From NCBI GenBank assembly GCA_018262575.1, contig JAGSYU010000027.1, forward strand, positions 1 to 64,000: 64,000 bases of DNA, given 5' to 3'. This stretch comes from Pseudomonadota bacterium (GTDB lineage: Bacteria > Pseudomonadota > Alphaproteobacteria > Rhizobiales > Pleomorphomonadaceae). The notes under the pieces were generated by a model. That model had not been told where the DNA came from, did no database searches, and saw nothing but the letters and a program-made list of their open reading frames with translations. Shown piece by piece: positions 40,470 to 49,699 of the stretch (position 1 is its first letter; every line of letters starts with the position of its first letter). Made by a program: the position numbers and the translations under genes.

Positions 40470-40955
40470 ATGCTGGACCGGCTGGACAAGAAAATTCTCT
40501 CGATCCTTCAAGAGGATGCCACCATCCCCGTGGCCGAAGTGGCCAAGCGCGTTGGACTGTCGACAACCCCCTGCTGGCGGCGCATCCAGAAGCTGGAAGA
40601 AGATGGCGTTATTCTGCGTCGGGTGGCACTTCTTGCCCCCAAGTCGGTTAACACCAAGGTGACGGTGTTCGTCTCCATCGTCACCAACCAGCATTCGGAG
40701 GAATGGCTGCGCCGCTTTGCCGAGCTGATCCGCGAGTTTCCCGAGGTGGTTGAGTTCTACCGGATGAGCGGCCAGGTCGATTATCTGCTGCGCGTCGTGG
40801 TGCCGGACATCGAGGCCTATGATGCATTCTACAAGCGCCTGATCGCCAAGATCGAGATTTCCGACGTCTCCTCGGCCTTCGCCATGGAGCAGATCAAGTA
40901 CACCACGGCGCTGCCGCTGTCCTATATCCAGCTCGACAAGGACAAGCAGGTCTAG
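40470..40955 (+). CDS. Lrp/AsnC family transcriptional regulator
   Basis: 'LDRLDKKILSILQEDATIPVAEVAKRVGLSTTPCWRRIQKLEEDGVI'. Confidence 0.94.
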   Translation: MLDRLDKKILSILQEDATIPVAEVAKRVGLSTTPCWRRIQKLEEDGVILRRVALLAPKSVNTKVTVFVSIVTNQHSEEWLRRFAELIREFPEVVEFYRMSGQVDYLLRVVVPDIEAYDAFYKRLIAKIEISDVSSAFAMEQIKYTTALPLSYIQLDKDKQV

Positions 40956-40963
40956 CGCCTGCC

Positions 40964-41085
40964 CGAAATTCTGCTGGGGCGGGCATCTAGCTTCGTGTTC
41001 TGCGCTTCCGGTGCTCACGAACGTTTAGTTCGCTCCGCTCCGGTTCTCGAACCCGTCGCCATCTGCCTCGCCCCAGCGAATTTCG
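40964..41085. repeat. Imperfect long inverted repeat with internal GC-rich mosaic
   Basis: cgaaattctgctggggcgggc (40964-40984) versus gcctcgccccagcgaatttcg (41065-41085). Confidence 0.6.
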
Positions 41086-41205
41086 ACCCAGGCTCTGGGC
41101 GGCGGCGAATAACGAAACATGACTACTGGCATGAGGTTTCCTCCACTGGCTGGTTAGGCTATCGTCGTCACCCTGGCTGGTCCGGCCTGAGGTGAGGGCA
41201 CCCGC

Positions 41206-42213
41206 ATGCAGTATGCCTCCAATCTGATCGATCCCTTTGGCCGGCGCGTCGACTACCTGCGCGTTTCCGTGACGGATCGCTGCGACTTTCGCTGCGTCTA
41301 CTGCATGTCCAGCGATATGACCTTCCTGCCGCATGGCGACCTGCTGACGCTTGAGGAGCTCGATCGTCTCTGCGCTGCCTTCATCCGGCGTGGCATCCGT
41401 CGCATCCGCATCTCTGGCGGCGAACCATTGGTCCGGCGCGGCATCATGTCGCTGTTCCGTTCGCTCAAGACCTACCTCGACGACGGCAGCCTCGATGAGG
41501 TGACGTTGACCACCAACGGCTCGCAGCTCAGCCGATACGCCGATGAACTGGCCGATTGTGGCGTCCGCCGCATCAACGTGTCGCTCGACAGCCTCGATGC
41601 CGGGAAGTTTCACGCCATCACTCGCACCGGCAGCCTCGACAAGGTGCTCGGCGGCATCGACGCGGCGGTGCGCGCCGGCCTGAAGGTGAAGATCAACGCG
41701 GTGGCGCTGAGGGGGGTCAACGAGTTCGAGCTCGGCGACATGCTCGCCTGGGCGCACGGGCGCGGCTTCGACATGACGCTGATCGAAACCATGCCGCTCG
41801 GCGAAATCGATGGCGACCGGCTCGCTCAATACCTGCCGCTCACCGAGGCGAAGGCCCGTCTTGCCCGCCGCTTCACGCTGGACGAGACGGATTACCGCAC
41901 CGGCGGCCCGGCCCGCTACGTCACCGTTCGTGAGACCGGCGGCCGGCTCGGCTTCATCACGCCGATGACCCACAATTTCTGCGAAAGCTGCAATCGCGTG
42001 CGCGTCACCTGCACCGGCACCATCTACATGTGTCTCGGCCAGGAGGACCGGCTCGACCTTCGGGCTCCGTTGCGTGCCTCAGAGGGCGACGACCTGCTCG
42101 ATGCCGCCATTGTCAAAGCGATCGCCCACAAGCCGCGCGGCCACGACTTCGTCATCGACCGCACCGGCGTCCCCTCGGTGAAGGGGCGGCACATGAACAC
42201 CACCGGCGGGTAG
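41206..42213 (+). CDS. moaA: GTP 3',8-cyclase MoaA
   Basis: '[25 protein letters not shown]', '[13 protein letters not shown]', '[33 protein letters not shown]', 'GRHMNTTGG'. Confidence 0.97.
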   Translation: MQYASNLIDPFGRRVDYLRVSVTDRCDFRCVYCMSSDMTFLPHGDLLTLEELDRLCAAFIRRGIRRIRISGGEPLVRRGIMSLFRSLKTYLDDGSLDEVTLTTNGSQLSRYADELADCGVRRINVSLDSLDAGKFHAITRTGSLDKVLGGIDAAVRAGLKVKINAVALRGVNEFELGDMLAWAHGRGFDMTLIETMPLGEIDGDRLAQYLPLTEAKARLARRFTLDETDYRTGGPARYVTVRETGGRLGFITPMTHNFCESCNRVRVTCTGTIYMCLGQEDRLDLRAPLRASEGDDLLDAAIVKAIAHKPRGHDFVIDRTGVPSVKGRHMNTTGG

Positions 42214-42236
42214 GGCGCCCCGTTTGCAAGGCGCCC
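42213..42236. terminator. Terminator hairpin between moaA and the - strand SBP gene
   Basis: gggcgcc-ccgtttgcaa-ggcgccc followed by ctttccc. Confidence 0.6.
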
Positions 42237-42245
42237 CTTTCCCAA

Positions 42246-43850
42246 TCAGCTCTTCAGACCTATGTCGGCCCAGTTGGACACCGCCCAGCGTGGATTGCTG
42301 GCGATGTTCTCGACGCTGTCGCGTGCCACGGTGATGAAGCCCCATTCGGCGACGTTGATCAGCGGCAAGTCGGCGGCGACCTTTTTCTGGAAGTCCTTGT
42401 AGAGCTCCGTACGGGCGGCGCTGTCCACCGTGGCGGCGGCTGTGTCGATCAGTGCGTCGATCTCGGCACTGGCGTAACCGCCCTGGTTGGAGAAGGGCAC
42501 GCCGGCTGGTGTGCCGGAGTGGACCAGAATGGTGGTGGAGATGGCCGGATCGCCGCGGAACACCGGCGGTGCCACGGCGAGGTCGAAGTCGTGGTCGGTA
42601 TAGACGGCCTTCTGATGGGCGGCGGCATCGTTGTTGACGAGCACCGCGTCGATGCCGACGGCGGCGAGCGCCTGCCTGAGATAATCGCCGAACTGCCGCG
42701 TCTCGTTGAAGTAGGGGGCCGGCAGCAGCTTCAGCTGGAAGCGGCTGCCATCGGCGCCGCGCTTGTAGCCGGCCTCGTCGAGCAGCGCATTGGCCTTGTC
42801 GACGCTGAAGTCATACGTCGGCACGTCGGCGGTGTAGAACTCCGGGGCGTTCTTCGGCACCGGTCCGGTGGCGGTCGCCGCATAGCCGAGGAAGATGGTC
42901 TTCACCACGAAGTCCCGGTCGATGGCGTGGGCAATGGCCTGCCGCACCTTGAGATCGGCCAGCTCCTTGCGGCGATGGTTGATCTCGACGACCAACTGGT
43001 AGGTCAGCGCCTCATAGCCTTTGGAAATCACCTTGATGCCCGGCACCTTGGAGATGCGGTCGAGGTCGGCGAGGGGCACGGCCGAGAAGGCGGCGAGGTG
43101 GACCTCTTCCGCCTCCAGCGCCGCCCCGGCACCGGCCCGGTCGGGCAGCACGCGGAAGACGATCTCGTCCACCGTCGGCTCGCCCGTCTGCCAGTAGGCG
43201 TCGTTCTTCGACAGCAGGTAATACTCGCCGGGCTTGTACTCGGTGAACTTGAACGGCCCGGTGCCAATCAGCTTGTCGATGGTCGGCGCGGCCTTGAGGT
43301 CGGTGCCGGCGAAGACGTGCTTGGGCAGCACGGCGGTCACCGCCGGCAGCGCGTTGCGGATCAACTGGATCGGCGTCGGCTTTGAGAACTTGAAAACGGC
43401 GGTATGCTCGTCCGGCGTGTCGACGGCCGTAAGGTTGGCGAATACCGAGCGTCCCAGGTTCTGCAGCGGCTTCCACACCTCCAGCGCCGAGAAGGCGACG
43501 TCTTCAGAGGTGAAGGGCTGGCCATCGTGCCAGACAACGCCCTCGCGCAGCTTGAAGGTGATGGACAGGCCGTCGTCGCTGCCGTCCCAGGACAGCGCCA
43601 GGCGCGGGACAAGGCCATTGTCGCCATCATAGGACGCCTCGGCCAGCGGCTCGATCACCTTGCTCGACAGGAAAAACACGCCGTTCGAGGCGACGATGGC
43701 CGGATTGAGGTTCTTCGGCTCGCTGTCGGCGGCCACCACGAGGCGGGTCTTTTCCTGCGCCCGGAGACGATTGGTCGAGAGCGCCGTCGAGGCGGCGAGA
43801 AGCAGGGAAGCCTTGATGAGGCCACGGCGGGAAAGGATGGCAAAGGTCAT
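42246..43850 (-). CDS. Peptide/opine-type ABC transporter substrate-binding protein (SBP_bac_5)
   Basis: TAT/Sec-like leader; 'EPKNLNPAIVASNG', 'FKLREGVVWHDGQPFTSEDVAFSAL', 'VRQAIAHAIDRDFVVKTIFLGYA'. Confidence 0.94.
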   Translation of the reverse strand: MTFAILSRRGLIKASLLLAASTALSTNRLRAQEKTRLVVAADSEPKNLNPAIVASNGVFFLSSKVIEPLAEASYDGDNGLVPRLALSWDGSDDGLSITFKLREGVVWHDGQPFTSEDVAFSALEVWKPLQNLGRSVFANLTAVDTPDEHTAVFKFSKPTPIQLIRNALPAVTAVLPKHVFAGTDLKAAPTIDKLIGTGPFKFTEYKPGEYYLLSKNDAYWQTGEPTVDEIVFRVLPDRAGAGAALEAEEVHLAAFSAVPLADLDRISKVPGIKVISKGYEALTYQLVVEINHRRKELADLKVRQAIAHAIDRDFVVKTIFLGYAATATGPVPKNAPEFYTADVPTYDFSVDKANALLDEAGYKRGADGSRFQLKLLPAPYFNETRQFGDYLRQALAAVGIDAVLVNNDAAAHQKAVYTDHDFDLAVAPPVFRGDPAISTTILVHSGTPAGVPFSNQGGYASAEIDALIDTAAATVDSAARTELYKDFQKKVAADLPLINVAEWGFITVARDSVENIASNPRWAVSNWADIGLKS

Positions 43851-44141
43851 GGTAGGCTCCAGCGATAGCTTCGGCGATCGGACCGTCGCGGATGCGATCG
43901 TGGTGACACTGTCGATCCGCGAGGTCGGATGTTACAGGGATGAATTTGCTGGCTGCAACGCTCCGGAGAACTATTTTTCGCGCCAGGCCGCTCTGACGCG
44001 ACATCTCCGGCCGAGAGGGCTGAATTCAGTGTCCTTGACGCGAATTCATTCCTGTCTTGTCCGCCCCGCCATCCCGTCAAACGCGACGCTTTCCATGGCG
44101 ACGACTTGCCTTTACACCGGGCATACCAACCGGGGCCTTCC

Positions 44142-44813
44142 ATGCAGCCGCACGATTTTTGGCAAACGATCCATCCTGCCGGTACCGAGGCCGAGCCGTT
44201 CGCGGACGCCTTTCCGGCCCGCCTTGCCGACGGCCGGCGCCTCCTGCTGCCCATCCGGTCCCTCGCCGACGGCCGGCACGGCCTCGCTTCGCTGATCGTC
44301 AATCAGGCGAGCTTTGCGGTGCTGTCGGCGTTGGCCGACGATCTCGCCGCCCGGCTGAGGCCTCTGTCGCCCGACGTGGTGGTCGGCCTGCCGACGCTGG
44401 GGCTGACGCTGGCCGCCGCCGTGGCTGAGCGGCTCGGTCATTCCCGCTACGTCCCCTGCGGCACGTCGCGCAAGTTCTGGTATGTCGAGGAGTTGTCGGT
44501 GCCGATGAGCTCGGTGACGACCCATCATCTGAAGCGCCTTTATATCGATCCGCGCATGCTGCCGCTTCTTGAGGGCCGGCGGGTGGCGCTTGTCGACGAC
44601 GTCATATCCTCGGGCACCTCCATCGTTGCCGGATTGCGGCTGATGGCGGCCATCGGCGTCGAGCCGGTGGCGGTCGGCGCCGCCATGCTGCAGACCGAAC
44701 GCTGGCGGCCGGCACTCGCCGACCTGTCGACGGTGTGGCCCGACCGGGTCGTCGGATCGTTTTCGACGCCGCTTCTCGAACGCACCACAGGCGGCTGGAT
44801 CGTCGCCGATTAG
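44142..44813 (+). CDS. Phosphoribosyltransferase
   Basis: 'GRRVALVDDVISSGTSIVAGLRLM' PRPP loop; 'VVGLPTLGLTLAAAVAERLGHSRYVP'. Confidence 0.88.
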   Translation: MQPHDFWQTIHPAGTEAEPFADAFPARLADGRRLLLPIRSLADGRHGLASLIVNQASFAVLSALADDLAARLRPLSPDVVVGLPTLGLTLAAAVAERLGHSRYVPCGTSRKFWYVEELSVPMSSVTTHHLKRLYIDPRMLPLLEGRRVALVDDVISSGTSIVAGLRLMAAIGVEPVAVGAAMLQTERWRPALADLSTVWPDRVVGSFSTPLLERTTGGWIVAD

Positions 44814-44939
44814 CTCGCGGACATTGGAACAGTCGGGACCTCTTCAAAAAAAGAGGGGCAGGTACGGAATAAAACGTAGTGGGCGGTGTTGTTGTCTTTG
44901 GGAGCGGCGGACATTCGCGCTCCCGAGGAGGGATACCCC

Positions 44940-45338
44940 ATGAACCGATTGATCATTTCCGCGCTGCTGGCTGGCAGCTTCGCCATTCCCGCCTTGGCTC
45001 CGGCTCTTGCCGAAGACTATGCCTCGGGTGCCATCAAGACGATGGACAGCGCCAAGGGCGAGATCCTGACCGACGCCAAGGGCATGGCGCTCTACACCTT
45101 CGACAAGGATGCCGCGGGCGTCTCCAACTGCTATGAAGGCTGCGCGGTGAAATGGCCGCCGGTGACGGCAGCGGCCGGCGCCAAGGCGGCTGACGATTTC
45201 TCGCTGGTAGCTCGCAAGGATGGCGCCCAGCAGTGGGCGTTCAAGGGCATGCCGCTCTACCTCTGGCAGGGCGACAAGAAGCCGGGCGACGTCACCGGCG
45301 ATGGCATGGGCGGTGTCTGGCACCTCGCCAAGGAGTAA
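44940..45338 (+). CDS. Secreted protein with Yx(F/W/Y)xxD repeats (COG4315-type)
   Basis: Signal peptide; 'MALYTFDKDAAGVSNCYEGCAVKWPPV' and 'MPLYLWQGDKKPGDVTGDGMGGVWHLA'. Confidence 0.9.
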   Translation: MNRLIISALLAGSFAIPALAPALAEDYASGAIKTMDSAKGEILTDAKGMALYTFDKDAAGVSNCYEGCAVKWPPVTAAAGAKAADDFSLVARKDGAQQWAFKGMPLYLWQGDKKPGDVTGDGMGGVWHLAKE

Positions 45339-45346
45339 ACTCGGGC

Positions 45347-45853
45347 ATGCCGGGCTTCCTGGACGATATCGAGGCTCTGATGCCCGCCCTGCGCCGCTAC
45401 GCGCGGGCGCTGACCGGCAATGCCGATCGGGCCGACGATCTCGTCCAGGATTGCCTCGAGCGGGCCATCGCCAAACAGAGCCTGTGGCGGCCGGTTGGCC
45501 CGATCCGCCCCTGGCTGTTCAAGATCATGATCAACCTGCACCGCAACGACTGGCGGCGCCGACGCGGCTCGCCCGAACCCGAGGCGCTCGACACCCTGTC
45601 TTTCGAGCCGGCGAGCCCGGCACCGCAGGGCGCGCGTCTGGCGCTGGCCGAGACGGCGGCGGCGCTCGACCGCCTGCCGGTCGAGCAGCGCGAGGCGCTG
45701 CTGCTGGTGGTGCTCGACGGCATGAGCTACGCCGAGGCGGCCGGCGCGCTTGACATCCCCACGGGCACGCTGATGTCGCGGATCGGCCGGGCGCGCGAGG
45801 CACTGCGCGCCATGGTCGACGGAACGGGGCCTAAACTGAGATCGGTGAAATGA
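45347..45853 (+). CDS. ECF RNA polymerase sigma factor
   Basis: 'LRRYARALTGNADRADDLVQDCLERAI', 'LPVEQREALLLVVLDGMSYAEAAGALDIPTGTLMSRIGRAREALR'. Confidence 0.94.
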   Translation: MPGFLDDIEALMPALRRYARALTGNADRADDLVQDCLERAIAKQSLWRPVGPIRPWLFKIMINLHRNDWRRRRGSPEPEALDTLSFEPASPAPQGARLALAETAAALDRLPVEQREALLLVVLDGMSYAEAAGALDIPTGTLMSRIGRAREALRAMVDGTGPKLRSVK

Positions 45854-46629
45854 GCGACAGACAGACCATCACCGAGGCCGACCTCAACGCCTATGTCGAC
45901 GACGAGCTGGAACCGGCGCGGCGGGCAGCGGTGGAGGCTCATCTCGCCGACAGCCCTGGCGACCGCGAGCGTGTCGCCGCATGGCGGCAGCAAGCCGCCT
46001 CGCTGAGGGCCCTTTACGACCACGTCGCCGATGAAGCGGTGCCGACCCGCCTGTCGCCACGCCGGATTGTTGCCGAGCGGCGGCAAGGCTTTCGCCGCAC
46101 GGCCACGAGCGTGGCTGCGGCACTGGCGCTCGTCATCCTTGGTGGCACGGGTGGCTGGATCGGCCACGGCCTCGCCACGCCCGGCATCGCCGAAACGACG
46201 CTGATCCGCGAGGCGGAGGCGGCGCACGCCCTCTATACGCCGGAGGTGCGACATCCGGTGGAAGTTGGCCGCGAGGAAGGCGTCCACCTGTCGAAGTGGC
46301 TTTCCAAGCGGCTGGACCGCACCCTGGTCATCCCCGACCTGGCGTCCGAAGGTTTCTCGCTGGTTGGCGGCCGTCTGTTGCCGGCGGCAACCAGCGCCGC
46401 GGCCCTCCTCATGTACGAGAATGGCGACGGCGCGCGCATTACGCTCTACGTCGTGCCTCATTCGGGTGACGAGACGGCCATGCGGATCAGTTCGACCGGC
46501 CGGCTGACGGCGGTGTCCTGGCAAGCCGAGGCGCTGGGCTGCGTGTTGGTTGGCAACCTGCCACGCGAGACGTTGCTGGAACTGGCCAAGGCAAGCTATG
46601 GCAGCCTCGAACCCGGCTCGGACATCTGA
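45850..46629 (+). CDS. Anti-sigma factor (single TM)
   Basis: 'ITEADLNAYVDDELEPARRAAVEAHLADSP', TM 'SVAAALALVILGGTGGWIGHGL'; ATGA overlap with the ECF gene. Confidence 0.88.
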   Translation: MSDRQTITEADLNAYVDDELEPARRAAVEAHLADSPGDRERVAAWRQQAASLRALYDHVADEAVPTRLSPRRIVAERRQGFRRTATSVAAALALVILGGTGGWIGHGLATPGIAETTLIREAEAAHALYTPEVRHPVEVGREEGVHLSKWLSKRLDRTLVIPDLASEGFSLVGGRLLPAATSAAALLMYENGDGARITLYVVPHSGDETAMRISSTGRLTAVSWQAEALGCVLVGNLPRETLLELAKASYGSLEPGSDI

Positions 46630-46656
46630 CCATGAGCGGGCGATATCCGCCTGTGC

Positions 46657-46896
46657 CTACAATCTTGGGTCTTCCGACGGCTTACGGCTGCGCAGCTCGC
46701 GCATGGCCTTCATCCGTGGCGCGATGCCGAGCGCGACGGGGACCGCGATGATGAAGGTGATGCCGACCACCCAGGGGATCAGTACATCGGCCTGCTCCTT
46801 CAACGGCGTCGCCAGCACGACGACCATGCCAATACCGAACAGGACGGCCTGAACCATCATGTAGATCAGCAGTGTGATCAGGATTTTCGTTCTCAT
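46657..46896 (-). CDS. Small two-TM membrane protein
   Basis: 'MRTKILITLLIYMMVQAVLFGIGMVVVLATPLKEQADVLIPWVVGITFIIAVPVALGIAPRMKAMRELRSRK'. Confidence 0.65.
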   Translation of the reverse strand: MRTKILITLLIYMMVQAVLFGIGMVVVLATPLKEQADVLIPWVVGITFIIAVPVALGIAPRMKAMRELRSRKPSEDPRL

Positions 46897-47062
46897 CGTC
46901 GTCTCCTCGAAGGTCTCCTCAAGCTTCAACGCACGGACCAGCCGTTTGGTTGCGCGTACTCTGCGAGGAAGCGAAGTGGCGACGGCCGAAAGTCTTCACT
47001 TATCCTGCGGGCCGGGTTCTGACAGCTCACCCTGCTGAGAATAAGTCCATGTATCTGATGTA

Positions 47063-48106
47063 TTACAGGTTCTCCGTGATCAAGACTTCGATCCGGATCT
47101 TCTCCTGAGAGGCGAGAATTTCGCGCCGATCCCGACGGGCTCTGAGGATGCGTATGGCACTGCGCACCAAATGACCGGGGTCCTGGGTAATTAGGGCGTC
47201 GACCTGATGGGAGCGCAAGGCAGCCTCCGTGAAGGGGGTGCGCTCGTGAGCGATGATCACCGGCTTGTCCTTGGCGAAAACCTCGGTGACCACCTCAAGG
47301 GGGACGCGCGCCTCGGAACTGACGATGTAGACACCGGCGATACTGTGCTGGCTGGAAAAGCTGTTGCGGATGATGCGCGCCGTGCGCTCGGCGTCGCCGT
47401 AGGTTTCCAGGGATGGCAGCACCGTCAGATGCGGGTAGTCGATATTGATGATCTCATCGAAGCCCAGTCGCCGCTCGAGGCTGTCGCGGGCAAGCATCGT
47501 CTCGGCGATGATCAGGATGGTTCCGGCCGAGCGCTCCAGAAAGCGACCCATCAGCCGTCCCGCCGTGGCCCCGGCGGCATGGTTGTCGATGCCGACAAAA
47601 TCGTCGTGGTCGCTGGTGATCTGCCCGGCGATGAAACTGACCGTATCGATGCCTTTCTCGATCAGCCGAGCCTTGGCATCGCGCACCTGGGGCGATTCAG
47701 GCGCCATGATGGCCACGCCGTCCACCTGATCCAGATCGAGCGAGCCGAGCGCGTGGGCGATTTGGTGCGGATCGCTTTCATGGATGTGCATGACATCGGC
47801 GTGGACCATCTCCGCCGCGAAGATCTGATTGGCCTCGTCGATGCGCGCGATCAATCCGGCAAGAAACGCGTCGCCGGTTCGCGGCAGCAAGAACAGGAAG
47901 CGATAGCTTTTCCCCCGGGCCAGGTTTGCCGCGACCACGTTGCGAATGAACCCAAGCTTTTGAATGGCTTGGTTCACTTTGGCAATGGTGTCCTGGCGCA
48001 CGCCGGGCCGGTCGTTCAGGACCCTGTCCACCGTTGCGAGGCTCACCCCCGCCTCGATCGCCAAATCCTTTGTTGTCGGTCGCATCTGAGGTCCCGCTGT
48101 GTTCAT
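47063..48106 (-). CDS. LacI-family transcriptional regulator
   Basis: 'TTKDLAIEAGVSLATVDRVLNDRPGVRQDTIAKVNQAIQKLGF', then a periplasmic-binding-like domain; start could also be 48085. Confidence 0.94.
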   Translation of the reverse strand: MNTAGPQMRPTTKDLAIEAGVSLATVDRVLNDRPGVRQDTIAKVNQAIQKLGFIRNVVAANLARGKSYRFLFLLPRTGDAFLAGLIARIDEANQIFAAEMVHADVMHIHESDPHQIAHALGSLDLDQVDGVAIMAPESPQVRDAKARLIEKGIDTVSFIAGQITSDHDDFVGIDNHAAGATAGRLMGRFLERSAGTILIIAETMLARDSLERRLGFDEIINIDYPHLTVLPSLETYGDAERTARIIRNSFSSQHSIAGVYIVSSEARVPLEVVTEVFAKDKPVIIAHERTPFTEAALRSHQVDALITQDPGHLVRSAIRILRARRDRREILASQEKIRIEVLITENL

Positions 48107-48149
48107 TTGTTTCTTTTCATTGAAATTTCGGTCGAACGCAACCGATTTG

Positions 48150-48191
48150 AGGCACGTACCTAAAAATGAGCTTGCCATGAAGTACGTACCT
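48150..48191. promoter_or_regulatory. Tandem LacI-type operator pair
   Basis: aggcacgtacct (48150-48161) and aagtacgtacct (48180-48191), both near the palindrome AGGTACGTACCT, centres 30 bp apart. Confidence 0.65.
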
Positions 48192-48260
48192 CAAGTATGG
48201 TCTTTCCCGTAAGCGCTATGGCGAGGAGGCCATCGCTTGCAATCGGGGAGGACCAACCAC

Positions 48261-49592
48261 ATGAACGCGAAACAGATGTTGACGCCGGCCTTGCTGGCCG
48301 CCGCGGTAACCGTCGCCATGGGCACCGGCGCGGCGCAGGCCACGGACCTGACGCTGTGCTGGGCGGCCTGGGATCCGGCCAATGCGCTGGTAGAGCTCAG
48401 CAAGGAATACGAGGCCCAGTCTGGCAACACCATGCATTTCGAATTCGTGCCGTGGACCAGCTTTGCCGACCGCATGTTGAACGAGCTGAATTCGGGCGGC
48501 AAACTGTGCGACCTGATGATCGGCGACAGCCAGTGGATCGGTGGCGCCGCGGAAAACGGCCAGTATATCAAGCTCAACGACTTCTTCGACGCCAACAAGA
48601 TCAAGATGGACGACTTCATCCCGGCGACGGTGGTGGGGTATTCCGAATGGCCCAAGAACACGCCGAACTATTGGGCGCTTCCCGCCTTCGGCGATGTGGT
48701 CGGCTGGACCTATCGCAAGGACTGGTTCGCACGTCCGGAACTGAAGGCCGAGTTCACGGCGAAATACGGCCATGACCTGGCCGCGCCGGCCACTTTCGAC
48801 GAACTGAAGCAGATCGCCGAATTCTTCCAGAACCGCGACATCGACGGCAAGAAAGTTTATGGCGCATCGATCTATACCGAGCGCGGCTCTGAAGGCATCA
48901 CCATGGGCGCCATGGATGTCCTCTATAGCTATGGCTTCAAATACGACAACCCGGACAAGCCGTACGACATGGAAGGCTTTGTGAACTCCGCCAATGCGAT
49001 CAAGGGGCTGGAGTTTTACAAGTCGCTCTACGATTGCTGCGTGCCGCCGGGGTCATCGAATGGCTACATGACCGAAGGCGTGGACGCCTTCAAGTCGGGC
49101 CAGGTTGCCATGCAGATGAACTTCGCCTTCACCTGGCCGGGCTTCAACACCGATGCCAACGTCGGCGGTGACCGCACCGGCTATTTCGCCAATCCGGCCG
49201 GACCGAATGGCGACAAGTTCGCGCAGCTCGGCGGGCAGGGCATTTCGGTTGTCGCGGCCTCGGACAAGCAGGATGCGGCGCTGTCTTACATCAAGTGGTT
49301 CGCACAACCCGCCGTGCAGGCCAAGTGGTGGAAACTGGGTGGTTATTCGGCGCTCCGCGCCGTGGTGGAAGACCCTGGCTTTGCCACCAGCCAGCCCTAT
49401 GCCCAGACCTTCCTGGACAGCATGGCGATCGTGAAAGACTTCTGGGCAGAACCCAGCTACGCGACATTGCTGCAATCCTCGCAAAAGTGGTTCCACGACT
49501 ACGTGGTGGCCGGCAACGGTACCGCAAAGCAAGCCCTCGACGGCCTGGTCGCCGATTGGCACGCCACCTTCGAGGAAGAAGGCAAGTACTGA
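48261..49592 (+). CDS. ABC transporter substrate-binding protein (SBP_bac_1, sugar/polyol)
   Basis: Signal peptide; 'DLTLCWAAWDPANALVELSKEYEAQSGNTMHFEFVPWTSFADRMLNELNSGGK'. Confidence 0.94.
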   Translation: MNAKQMLTPALLAAAVTVAMGTGAAQATDLTLCWAAWDPANALVELSKEYEAQSGNTMHFEFVPWTSFADRMLNELNSGGKLCDLMIGDSQWIGGAAENGQYIKLNDFFDANKIKMDDFIPATVVGYSEWPKNTPNYWALPAFGDVVGWTYRKDWFARPELKAEFTAKYGHDLAAPATFDELKQIAEFFQNRDIDGKKVYGASIYTERGSEGITMGAMDVLYSYGFKYDNPDKPYDMEGFVNSANAIKGLEFYKSLYDCCVPPGSSNGYMTEGVDAFKSGQVAMQMNFAFTWPGFNTDANVGGDRTGYFANPAGPNGDKFAQLGGQGISVVAASDKQDAALSYIKWFAQPAVQAKWWKLGGYSALRAVVEDPGFATSQPYAQTFLDSMAIVKDFWAEPSYATLLQSSQKWFHDYVVAGNGTAKQALDGLVADWHATFEEEGKY

Positions 49593-49699
49593 CCTCATTG
49601 CCACCCGCCCCGGACAGGCAGCGGGTGGCATGTCCACGAGGCTTGTGCGGCCCGGATCGAGTCCGCACCGATGGCTCGCCGCTCCAGGAAAGCAAAACC

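Noticed and set aside
40956-41205. Moco riboswitch upstream of moaA
   Set aside because: I could not match the conserved Moco RNA blocks with confidence; the region is better described as a palindromic mosaic. A cmsearch with RF01055 would decide
42030-43385. 451-aa + ORF
   Set aside because: Overlaps the end of moaA and is antisense to the SBP_bac_5 gene
44840-44860. cctcttcaaaaaaagagg as a strong terminator
   Set aside because: Only 5-6 bp stem with A-rich loop; weak, not reported as a feature
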